A DNA stretch of 64,000 bases, taken from assembly GCA_905221605.1 (NCBI GenBank), contig CAJNDS010002701.1, positions 1 through 64,000 on the forward strand. Reading direction: 5' to 3'. Both the position numbers and the translations under genes were made by a program. The notes beneath the pieces are model-generated. The model was given only the letters and a program-made list of their open reading frames with translations. It was not told the origin of the DNA and did not search any database. How positions within the stretch are numbered: position 1 is the stretch's first letter; every line of letters begins with the position of its first letter. Of the stretch, positions 55,201 to 64,000 are shown piece after piece. Origin of the DNA: Symbiodinium natans (taxonomy: Eukaryota; Sar; Dinophyceae; Suessiales; Symbiodiniaceae).

Positions 55201-55859
55201 TAGACACGGCAACCTACTACTAACACGAGAGAAACCTCTTGGCCAAAAGTCCATTTACCTGGAGCTGATGTGTTGAGGCCGCATACAGAAGTGACCCAAC
55301 GAGGATCCGATCAAGGAGTGTTCTGGTATTCTCTGGTGGTTCATGGCGTTCATGTTTGTGAGGCAACGAGAAGTGTAATCTTCCTGAGAAGCTTCTTGTC
55401 TCTCGCACTTGAAATATCAAGTTGTGAGCGCAGGAGGAAACATCTTGGTTGTGCAAATGGTGGTTGGGATTGTAGCTGCACTACAAGAAGCCACGTATAG
55501 GAGACGGAGCGAACTTTTGCTGAAAGTCGGTCACTCCGACGTCCATCTTAAACATACTCCGACTCTACGCTCAAGCCTCTGAACCCCACAGCCACTCGAC
55601 CGCTTAACCCCCAAACATCCCCAAACCAAAAGTCTTTGGGGTGTAGAGGTTTGGAAACCCAGGGTTCTACCTCTACCCGCTCAATTGCTGCCAAGCCGCA
55701 ACGCCGATGTGACGCCTCGCCCTCCCAACTGAACAGCGATGAGAAGGGCACCTGCGGCCAGGCTCATAAAGCTTGAGGCCGGGAGATTAGGGGTTTGGGG
55801 CTTGAAGCAGTGAGTACAAGCCGGCAAAACATGAAAGGCAAACAAAGCGAAAGAGGTGC

Positions 55860-55980
55860 TTCGATGCGCTCGGGGTTCACAGGCTTAAGGCGTGCGTAGC
55901 TCAAACCTGTAGCGTCAGGAATCGAGAGGGCTTGTCGTGGGACGAGAGGCGAACAATCCATGATGTGGAGCTCTGGCATT
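55860..55980 (-). CDS. Coding-like stretch, unassigned
   Basis: The minus frame reads MPELHIMDCSPLVPRQALSI, PDATGLSYARLKPVNPERIE, APL. Moderate coding look, no boundaries. Confidence 0.35.
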
Positions 55981-56143
55981 TAAACACTGCGAAAACGCAA
56001 AAGGGAAGAAGCCGACACAAAAAAATAACTGAATCTTGAACCCTGAACCACACAACCCCCAGACTAGACTAGGGTCTTTAAAAGGCAAGATTAAGCATCA
56101 TGGACAAAACAAACTTGAAATCGACTAAGCAGCTTCCCACGAA

Positions 56144-56473
56144 GGTAGCACCAAATCGCAGGTAGGCAGAAGAACCGGCAACCATTGCATTGCATATCCA
56201 GAGGACACCCCATGATGGTAACACCAAACGCCATGTAGACAGAAGACAGCACGACCGCAACACCAAACACCGGAAAAAGGCAGGGGACCCCACGACCGGA
56301 ACACCAAAACACCGCGTAGGCAAAGGACCCAACGACCCGAACACCAAACACCGGGTAGGCAAAGAACCCAAGACCGTAACACCAATCACCGGGCGGGCAA
56401 AGAAAGCCACGACCGGAACACCAAACACCGGGCAGGTAGAAGACCCCACGACTGGAACACCAAACACCGGTTA
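56144..56473. repeat. 39-bp minisatellite, about 8 diverged units
   Basis: Unit resembles ACACCAAACACCGGGTAGGC AAAGAACCCAACGACCGGA. The array is open on the minus strand for 129 codons as a 13-residue repeat (FGVPVVGS- type); whether it is translated is unknown. One detached unit sits at 57253-57312. Confidence 0.9.
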
Positions 56474-56779
56474 CAGTGCCAGAACTGAATAAGAAAACAT
56501 GGGTTTGAGAACATCAGAAAACCTTGGCCGAGAGCTGGCACCCAAGAGTGCAGAAAAGGTGCTGTACAGAAATAGGAAATCCCGGGGTACCCTCATATTT
56601 GGGGCCGAAGTTTCTTATTTCAGGGGCCTCTGGGGCATAGGAAATTAAGACGTTCAGGGTGCGGTACCTTCAGCTTGGGCTTGAATCCTGGGTTCTATGG
56701 CCGCTAACTCAAGAAATCCAGGGTGACGTTTGGGTGCGCGGTTTCCGGGGCCATTTTTCAAGCCCAAAAGCAAAGCAAG

Positions 56780-56935
56780 AAGAAGTGGGGCTCATTTTCT
56801 TACACTTAAGAAGATGAGGAGCTCATTTTTCTCCTCATTTCTTGAATTTAAGAATGGGGGGCCTTGCTAAATTCAAGGAAGTGACGGGCTCGCTTCTTAA
56901 ACTTAGGAAAATGAGCCCCTCATTTTCTGATTTTC
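56780..56935. repeat. Local repeats of CTCATTTTCTTA-ACTTAAGAA
   Basis: Three or four imperfect copies, some inverted, of a motif combining GCTCATTTTCTT with AACTTAAGAA/GAATTTAAGAA; can fold into long hairpins. Confidence 0.7.
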
Positions 56936-57879
56936 TTTTTGGACTTGAAACTTGGGTTCTCTCGTTGGCTGACGTATCGACCCGCCTGGAGTCGGAAGGG
57001 TTGGGGGAGGGATCGAGGGTTTAGGCAGGTTTTTCGGAGCCATTTTCAGGCACGAAAGGAAACTAAGAAATGAGGGGGTAGTTTCGGCTTGGTTCGGGAC
57101 CTGCAATACAGGAGCTTGGCAGTAGGAAAATTGCTAAGAAATTCAGGGTCCTCTCAGGGTGTGAGGTTGCATTTCTGGAGATATGTGCTCCTCTACTTTA
57201 GGAAAGTCAGAGTACCCTCACCTTGAATCATCGCTTTCATATCTGTCACTGTAGGCAGACCGCCCCGTGACCGAACACCAAGTACTGGCTGGGTAGGCAC
57301 AGGAACCCATGACCAGATTTTTTGGAGATGGAACCCAAACCCTCAACCCTAAACCCCAAACCCTACAAGGCCAACTTAGGTTTTGGTTTGACCGGGGCCT
57401 CGGAAGGTGCCGCGCAACTGCCCTTGCGAAGTGGCTCCTGGCAAAGGCGGTGACAGGGGCAGCGGCTAAGTTGGCTTGGGTTTTCTTTTTTTGCTCTTTA
57501 ACCTCCGAATAAATGGCTCTGCGATGTTTTCTGCAGCTTACGGCCTGCAGTCAGATGTACGGTAGACTGAATCAGATTGAAGGCAGAGTTTAGTGTTTGG
57601 GCTTTGGGGAATTGATGGCTCGAAGGTTGCCCCTCCCAGGACACCCCAAAGCTCCAAGGCAAAGTTCTTCAAATCTCGTCATGATTCTCCAAATTTGTCG
57701 TGACACCACCAGACTCCAAAACAAGACCACCACAAAATAAATGCTTGCAAGCCGCCTGAACGGCCTACTAAAACAACCCGAATCATCTGAACCCAAAAAC
57801 ACACCTAAACACTCCTGTAGGCCACGCAAAGTGAAACATGCGCCTCCTGAGCCCACTGATCTGGCGCATCGTCTGAGCT

Positions 57880-58015
57880 GCTATGCCTGAGCCACTGGAG
57901 GGCTGGTCGGATCCAAGTCTAGCGTTGCGGCTGTTTGAGGGTTTGAGGTGTCGTAGAGGTTGAAGATTTTGGCTTTCGAGTCTAGCGTTGCGACCTTCGG
58001 TTTTCTTCACCTCAG
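57880..58015 (-). CDS. Coding-like stretch with internal direct repeat, unassigned
   Basis: The minus frame reads AEVKKTEGRNARLESQNLQP, LRHLKPSNSRNARLGSDQPS, SGSGIAAQT. A 14-bp string (CGCAACGCTAGACT) occurs twice, about 60 bp apart. Confidence 0.35.
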
Positions 58016-58629
58016 CTTGTAAGGACAAGCGTGGACCAGTGAAATGTTACCCAAGCCGAGACATCCTAACTGTGATGACTTTGTCCACACACCCTTTGCC
58101 AGTGCCGCTTCCCTGCCGATTGATGGTGCTCGCCTGGAAGAAATACCCTGTCACTGGCGACTCTAGACACGAAGCTCTCATCTCCAGGGTTTATAGCTTG
58201 TCGTATATTGACCTATTTGTTGGTTTAAGGACACATCCATGGGCAGAAGAACACGAAATCGCTTGCTGTGACCCCCCACGAACAAAAAGAAGGTGATCTA
58301 CCTTCTGGGGGCCGGTGGGGGCTACTTAGCGTTTCCATCCAGATCTGAAAACCCACAGATCCCTTACATGCCTCAGCTGAAATCAGCACCCCAGACCCGC
58401 AAGCGCCCTAAACCCTAACCTTCCAAGCCAAGAAGAACACCAAAAACCTCAGCCCTGAACCTCCAACACCGAAAGCCCTGAAACTCGACAAACAGTACGG
58501 CAACCCTAAACCCCAACTCCCAAACCGCGACAGCACCGAGATTCTGCGGCCCGATGCCGTATATACTCGACCTGCCAAACCAACAAAACAAAACCCAGAA
58601 GCAAAACCCTAAGCCCCGATGAAGCCCAT

Positions 58630-58710
58630 GATTGGTCCCGCACGGCCGGTAGAGAGGCAAGTGCTCGTCGCTCGTCTTCTGGATGTACAACGTCAGTGTG
58701 ACATACAAGC
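58630..58710 (-). CDS. Coding exon, unassigned
   Basis: After TGGGCAG|GC the minus strand reads LYVTLTLYIQKTSDEHLPLY then RPCG, ending near a GC or GA donor. Strong coding composition. Confidence 0.6.
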
Positions 58711-59299
58711 CTGCCCAGACATGGGTGCTGAGGGTTACGGGTTTAGGTACCCTAAGCCCTGAAGGCCAGAGGGTGTTATGGCAGTGCTACAGTGTCAAGG
58801 GATCTGTTCAGCCTGGTAGGTTTTGGAAAGAGGGTTTGGCTTCAGGACTGGCGCCGCCAATCCCACATCAATGAGGTCAGCTCGTTCGTTGAGTCTTCCG
58901 TGTGCAGAGAGGTGGGACTCATGACAGCTTCAGAAGCATGATGGATTCTATATGGGGAACCCGGCGGTGTTCAAGCAGCTCTCAAGCAGCGCACAGTGTG
59001 TCGGCAAATATACCGAAATATGCCTAAAACATGCCTAAACCATCCCAAACCCTGGGCGCAAGGTTTGCTGCCTGATTCCTGAAAGCCCCTGCAGCCCTTT
59101 GATGCCTACAGGCCACAGCCATCCACGAGCTTTAACCAAGCCTTCAACTTCAACCTTTCATCCCATCATCTTTAAGATGCTGTGGTGCCTACAGTGCTTA
59201 TAGCACTCACACAACCTACAGTCCTAAACGCAGGAGAACCTAGGATTAGGGCATCACTATGGCTTGGGGTTGGGAGCCAAAGCATCCCAAAGCCCCCTT

Positions 59300-59460
59300 G
59301 ACTGCGCCTAGTGTCCAGCAGGGTGGGCCCAACATGGTGACGAAAAAATAGGTCTGTCCTCGAGGGCAAGTCAGTGGGGATGCAGCTACAATGTAGTCTG
59401 GAATCACCGGGACAGCCTCAATGCCAAAACGAAGGCATGTAGGGCACTGCTCCCGCTCCC
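59300..59460 (-). CDS. Coding-like stretch, unassigned
   Basis: The minus frame reads REREQCPTCLRFGIEAVPVI, PDYIVAASPLTCPRGQTYFF, VTMLGPPCWTLG. A CPTC pair is present. No splice boundaries fixed. Confidence 0.4.
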
Positions 59461-59505
59461 GCATTTACAGATTACAGGCCACAGGATTTGTTTGGGCCTA
59501 AGGGC

Positions 59506-59608
59506 TTGGGATGGTCCCCCTTAAAATAGCAGTCCTTAATGGGGATTATAGTTCCCCCTATTATACTCCCTCCTCAGGACTGTGAATGTAAGGGGAAACA
59601 ACCCAACC
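59506..59608. mobile_element. Inverted-repeat element, family A, diverged copy
   Basis: TTGGGATGGTCCCCCTTAAA ... AAGGGGAAACAACCCAA with AGCAGTCCTTAATGGGGATT inside. Confidence 0.9.
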
Positions 59609-59639
59609 TAGGGCAGCCGTCACGCTTCGGACCCTTTTG

Positions 59640-61370
59640 AGAGAATGCCCCCGGCACCTCGGCCATGGAGCGCGGCCCAGGCGGTGTCAAAGTCCAGCAG
59701 CCATGGCCCCACTTCGAAAAGCCTGGCGCACGCCGGCTCGTTCGGTACGAACCGAACTGCTACCAACCCTTAGCGAGGGTAACGAACTTCGAGCAATGAG
59801 TCCCTCAAATCTTTCGTCATACGTCACAGTAAACGCGCAAAGCTGTCAAAACACGTTCTGGCGGGCAGCCCGGTTCTGTGACACGCATGCCATCCTCAGA
59901 AGGAATGCAGCCAAGCAACCATCCCAACGCGCAAACAGCACCTGGAAAGGCAACAAAAAACATCCTCCGTACACAGCTGCTCATATGCACACTGAGGGTA
60001 ATAACGGTGATTTTTTGGCCTGACGGCACTTCGAGGGCATGACTCTCAGAGTTCGAGCTTCGGGTTTCGCTGTGAGATCGTGCTACAACCCGATTCAACC
60101 GGAAGTAACCTCCAGAAATCATGCCTGTTGCCTCAGAAGCTAAGCGGTGCCAAAACCCTCCGAATGACGTTATGCGAATGGGCCCAGGGTGTACATTTGT
60201 TACAAGAAGCTTTTCAAAGCCCCCGGGGTTTGAAATCCCTTGTGGGTGCCTCTAGCTAAATTCGAGCAGATCGCGCGAAGCCCTCCACAACCCAAGCTTC
60301 TCCATCCCTATGCTGAACTTGGAACCCTATAAAAATACATTTTTTGCTGTTTCTTAGGAATTATAGTACCCAACATCACAAATTATTCCCAAGTATCCCT
60401 AAGATCTTGCTCTTCTGCCCGGGGTGCTATGGAGCAGCATCGGCCAGGGCACAGGCCTGTCAAGACAACATGTAAGGCATTGGCTTTCCCCAGGTTATGA
60501 TACTTATGATTCTTGTTGTTGTTATTAATATTTGTAGCCGAGAAGGCTTCTTTTTATGATACAAATTTCAAAATGACCGAAGCCAGTTCAAAAACGCAAA
60601 CCACGAATCTAAACGAATCTTCCCATTCTCCCCGGAACGTTACATGTGTGTTCGACCCAAAGGCCCACGACATGCTTTTGCCCAAAACCCACTTCTGCGT
60701 TCTCCGCTTAAACCTCAACGCTGACACTACGCAGCCCTAAGCCTTCAACCCTCAAGCCCAACACCTGCACCCCCCCCCCCCCCCAAAGCCCTAATCAAGC
60801 CAAAAAGGCAACAACCCTAAACCTCTCAACCTTAAACCCCGAAGCCCCCAAAACCCTAACGCCTAAACCTCTTCACACCCCCCACCACCCCCACAAAAAC
60901 ACTTCTCGTGAAACTAACGAAAAAGCAGCAAACTCTCACAATAACAAAAAATTGTCTGCTTTGGGGCCACTTTGGGGTTTAGGCTCGTGAGCCAAAGAGC
61001 TTCCTTGGAAGACTGTAAGGCCAGGGTTTAGGGTACTTGGGGAGCAGGGGCCCTGCATGCAGGGTTTCCAGAGTTCTCCGTCTGACAGAGCTGCTTGCTG
61101 TGTCTTTGCGGTGCCGATGCTTGTGTCTTGTGGTGCCGAACTTCATCGATTTGCTCACAAAGGCAAAGGGAAGTCATGAACAGCCAGGCTGAACTCCAAC
61201 ATTCATGGGATCCAGTGACCTGACCCGTGTAACCCGAACTCCAATCCCAAGCCGAGAAACCCCGAACAGCCTAGCCCTTGCAAGCACCAGACTTAAATGC
61301 CACGTAGCATCACGTAGCCAAAACAAGCCCTCTATGGACCCTGCCAACTCTGCCCCGCCTCAATGCCACG
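59640..61370. other. Stretch without supported genes
   Basis: Open frames occur on both strands at 59.6-60.1 kb but are not convincing. From 60.73 to 60.87 kb there is a C-rich, decayed CCCTAAA/CCCTAA region with a C16 run; a plus-strand GGGTTTAGGGT lies at about 61.02 kb. Confidence 0.4.
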
Positions 61371-61377
61371 AGCAGGC

Positions 61378-61434
61378 CCGCAGCAGCCGCAGCAAGGCAG
61401 CGGGTTGCTCCAGCGGGGTCGTCGCAAGCGCTCC
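61378..61434 (-). CDS. Coding exon, unassigned, 57 bp
   Basis: Acceptor GTCGCAG| and GC donor (CTGCGG|GCCTGC) bracket GALATTPLEQPAALLRLLR, phase 0. Confidence 0.5.
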
Positions 61435-61629
61435 CTGCGACATTTAGGATTTGGAAAGTTCCAAACCTTGGGCTCAGGGTCAAGCACGTAGAGGCTCCGG
61501 CCATAAGGCAGAAAGACCCTGCGACGTGATGTCTCTAAAGTCTAAGGGCTAACAAGCCCAGGACTGCCAAGTTGGGTTTAGGGGGCTTTGGGGTCTGTCT
61601 TGGCGGACCAAACCCTCAATGACTTTACC

Positions 61630-61675
61630 GACTTCACCTTTCAGCTGCTCAAACCCCAAGCTCGAAACTCCATTC
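61630..61675 (-). CDS. Coding-like micro-exon, unassigned
   Basis: After TTTGAGCAG| or GAG| the minus strand reads LKGEVGKVIEGLV. Short, helix-like. Confidence 0.35.
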
Positions 61676-61744
61676 CCCCTATAAGTTCTGACATGCGCGC
61701 AACCCGAAACCTTCCTGTTCTGGGCGGGAGGTTCTTGTAGGGGG

Positions 61745-61815
61745 CGAAGCCCACGCGCGGTCCACGACTGAGCCAGGACAAAGCCAGCCTTCGCTCCAGA
61801 TGACCAGGATGCTCT
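61745..61815 (-). CDS. Coding exon, unassigned
   Basis: The minus strand reads PEQSILVIWSEGWLCPGSVV then DRAWASPP; a second frame (YPLSRASWSSGAKAGFVLAQ) is also open. Adjoins the inverted-repeat element at 61841-61944. Confidence 0.5.
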
Positions 61816-61840
61816 GCTCAGGGGGTAGGTCTCTTCACAA

Positions 61841-61944
61841 CTACTATTTGCTTGAGAACCCCCCAGAAATAACAATATTTTCCTCCTAAGGGCAATACAG
61901 GGAGTATTATTTTACTTTTTGGGGGGTTCTGAAGCAAATGGTAG
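61841..61944. mobile_element. Inverted-repeat element, family D
   Basis: CTACTATTTGCTTGAGAACC CCCC at the left mirrors GGGGGGTTCTGAAGCAAATG GTAG at the right; about 26 bp with two mismatches. ACAA flanks both sides, a plausible 4-bp target duplication. Confidence 0.85.
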
Positions 61945-62007
61945 ACAACACCCCTATGAAACTCCCCAAACTTCCCCCCATGTGTTTGAGAAGGCCCTGA
62001 AACTCCC

Positions 62008-62057
62008 AGAGCCCTAAACCCTAAACCCTAAACCCTAAACCCTGAACCCTGAACCCA
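62008..62057 (-). repeat. CCCTAAA array
   Basis: Four CCCTAAA followed by CCCTGAA units. Other short runs of three or more units lie near 12.81, 19.75, 21.03, 21.36, 34.86, 42.47, 44.05, 50.10, 52.80, 62.20, 63.01 and 63.72 kb. Confidence 0.9.
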
Positions 62058-62142
62058 GGGCCCCAAACCGCAGAGCGCACGCCTCGCAACAAGGCCAGCG
62101 CCAGTTGGCAGCTGACGAGCGCGAGCAAGCCCTGGAACCAAT

Positions 62143-62160
62143 TGGGGGGGGGGGGGGGGT
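62143..62160. repeat. Poly-G tract
   Basis: Run of 15 or more G. Similar tracts: 14578-14590, 48935-48971 (interrupted), 63901-63917; poly-C tracts at 48411-48423 and 60769-60784. Confidence 0.9.
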
Positions 62161-62654
62161 TTCCGAAATAGGGGGGGTACCCTTTTTGGAGGGTTTAGGG
62201 TTTAGGGTTTATTATTGGCGCAATTTATCCGTGCCTGGCTCTGCTCCGATCAGAAACAAGCCGGGGCGACATTTGCAGGTTTACAATGTAATATAACGAA
62301 GCAAAAAGGACAACATACAATTAAATGCACACAAAATGACAGGCAGCATAAAAATTCCAGATGGAGGGCCCAACTGCTTGTTGCTACTGCTCATTCTGCG
62401 TCCTGTTCAGAACTCACCCGGCGCCAACGTGTGTCTTGTGTGCAAGACAACGGAATGGAAATCTGGATGGATGTAGCAGCAAAAGGCCAGCCTAGTTAAC
62501 TGATCTGGAGCCACGTTCGTTTGGAGTACAGAACTCCGACTCACATCTCCCTAAGGTTCAGGGTGGGGGCCTACGTGCGTGGAACGTCCATGAGAGCAAT
62601 GCATGGCGAGCTGTGTGCCCTGCCTCCTTCGCAGTTGACCCCATGGTCAAAGTG

Positions 62655-62765
62655 CGACAGAATAAGTCTCTTCCGATTCTGCGATCTTTATCTTGGCACT
62701 GCTTCGGTCGAACGATGAGGCTCGGGGCTTTTCATTGTCGGGCCTAGAAGCAGCGAGATGAGCGT
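62655..62765 (-). CDS. Polar coding exon with in-frame stop, unassigned
   Basis: The minus frame reads LAASRPDNEKPRASSFDRSS, AKIKIAESEETYSVAL, followed shortly by a stop. Ser/Glu/Lys-rich, probably a disordered C-terminal tail; upstream frame KLKEALPTSAMGHPT also open. Confidence 0.5.
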
Positions 62766-63039
62766 GGAATGCGCTGGGAGTCTGGGATTCTTGGGAATTC
62801 GTGCTCTTCTGCATGTTTAAGTGTGAGTGGATCGGGGCTGGGGTGGGATGTCCCATCGCAGAAGTCGGAAGAGCCTCCTTTAGCTTCACTAAATGTTTGC
62901 TACGTTCAGTCGGATGGAGAATATGGAGCCAACGCCTGCACAGCAAAAGGGCTGCCGATTGCCTATGCTTGAAACATACACCCAAAACTTCAAACCAAAT
63001 GAACACCCTAAACCCTAAACCCTAAACCCTATACCCTAA

Positions 63040-63760
63040 GCCCCAAACGCATCCTTCGTCTTGCTCTATAGTCTTGAAGTCATCCGCAGCCAACAAGCCT
63101 GAACACCCTCAGCGCCTGAGGTCGTCACAGCTCTGTTGCCGGGGAAAGTCTACGCTTTTTGGGGGGTGTCGGGTTTAAAGGCATCACAGCCGAGGATTCG
63201 ATGTTCAGGGTTTACACGGGTTTTGGTCAGCACGAGCGCAAGCCGTGTGCCGCAGCGAATGGTGAAAATCGGTGAAAATCGTCCATGTGTGTTGAACCTG
63301 TTGAACCTGAACCCAGAGCCGCACTGCAGAATCCCTGTGTGAAATCTGCAGTCTCGACTCTCGGGTCCTCGGCTGAGGTTGGTGGGGCGAGCGTGGGCTT
63401 AGGAGTTGAGGATGTGGGTCGGCGCCTAGGGGCGCACACCCTTCAAAGAGACCAAGATGATTGGATGCCGCATGCCGGGCAGGGTGATTGCTGCCGGCAC
63501 CGGCACCTTCAAGAAGGCTCAAACGAGCAGCAGCGTTTATTCGTTGCATAGCCGGCGGCATGTCTGAGTTCGCAGTGCCGCTGCACATTTCGCACTATCA
63601 TGTCTAGAGTTCAGAACTGGCGGACGGAACGTCCCGACCCGAACGTTTCACCTTAACAACATCCTGATTCACGCGGCTTCCGATTACATACAAAATTCAC
63701 CAGTTGTCCTCTATGACAACCCTAAACCCTAAACCCTATGCGCAAACAAACGCGGGTGCT
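63040..63760. other. Right-hand stretch without supported genes
   Basis: Open frames exist on both strands at 63.2-63.6 kb but none could be preferred. A short CCCTAAA run lies at 63718-63738. Confidence 0.35.
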
Positions 63761-63840
63761 CAAGTGACAAAGCTGTCGGCGGTCAGCCGGGGCGATGGCA
63801 GGAACGCCCGAGGCACCGCAGCTGCAACGCGACGAAACAT

Positions 63841-63991
63841 GTGTTTCCGAAAATAGGGGTATCCTTTTTTGGGGGTCCTATAAAAGGATTATCTAGCATT
63901 TGGGGGGGGGGGGGGGGATATATAGGTAAGGGGTTACAGTATCTTGGGGGTGTAGAAGGGGTCCCCCCGGGCCCCCTACTTTCGGAAGTGC
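63841..63991. mobile_element. Inverted-repeat element, family C, longest copy
   Basis: GTGTTTCCGAAAATAGGGGT at the left, CCCCTACTTTCGGAAGTGCC at the right, with a G17 run in the middle. A lone end (TTTCCGAAATAGGGGGGGTA) lies at 62159-62190, also next to a poly-G run. Confidence 0.8.
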
Positions 63992-64000
63992 CCATGTCTG

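Noticed and set aside
1-64000. CRISPR array, operon, riboswitch or bacterial defence system.
   Set aside because: Intron-rich eukaryotic DNA with no spacer-repeat structure; the regular repeats are telomere-like or minisatellite.

Overview
The window reads as nuclear DNA of a flagellated alveolate, almost certainly a dinoflagellate; I cannot name the genus. Four observations support this. (1) Coding sequence is cut into exons of roughly 24-180 bp (mean about 53 bp in the best gene). (2) The introns I could place begin mostly with GC, less often GT, occasionally GA, and end in AG followed usually by G. (3) Every exon I can support lies on the minus strand, from 0.4 kb to about 63 kb. (4) The telomere-type heptamer is TTTAGGG/CCCTAAA, scattered in intact and decayed form through nearly all introns and spacers. 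No long open frames exist, so single-frame ORFs are uninformative; genes had to be assembled exon by exon from splice sites, reading phase and remembered protein families.

Layout, reading along the minus-strand direction of transcription. The left 9.1 kb holds a ZMYND10-like gene (axonemal dynein arm preassembly factor): start codon at 9118, 25 exons, leaving the left edge of the window before the expected C-terminal MYND finger. From about 18.2-18.3 kb down to about 10-11 kb lies a SPEF1/CLAMP-like gene (calponin-homology microtubule-binding protein of motile cilia) with its N-terminal CH domain and C-terminal coiled coil. Two genes for the same organelle thus sit head to tail. From about 20 kb to 63 kb there are some forty further minus-strand exons that I cannot assign; at least two stop-containing exons (34.4 and 36.65 kb) suggest several genes.

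Non-coding features: telomere-like heptamer arrays in both orientations, including an inverted pair at 14.1-14.4 kb; decamer and octamer derivatives of the same motif; at least four families of short inverted-repeat elements (MITE- or introner-like); a 39-bp minisatellite at 56.1-56.5 kb; a degenerate larger tandem repeat at 25.7-26.0 kb; and several microsatellites. In at least three places the TTTAGGG-like motif itself supplies the AG|G acceptor of an exon.

How it works together: the two named genes are typical one-way dinoflagellate array members, presumably transcribed right to left and trans-spliced; no spliced-leader gene, rRNA, tRNA or CRISPR was found. Family comparisons are from memory, no alignment was run, and exon boundaries are inferred from phase and AG/GC-GT-GA signals.
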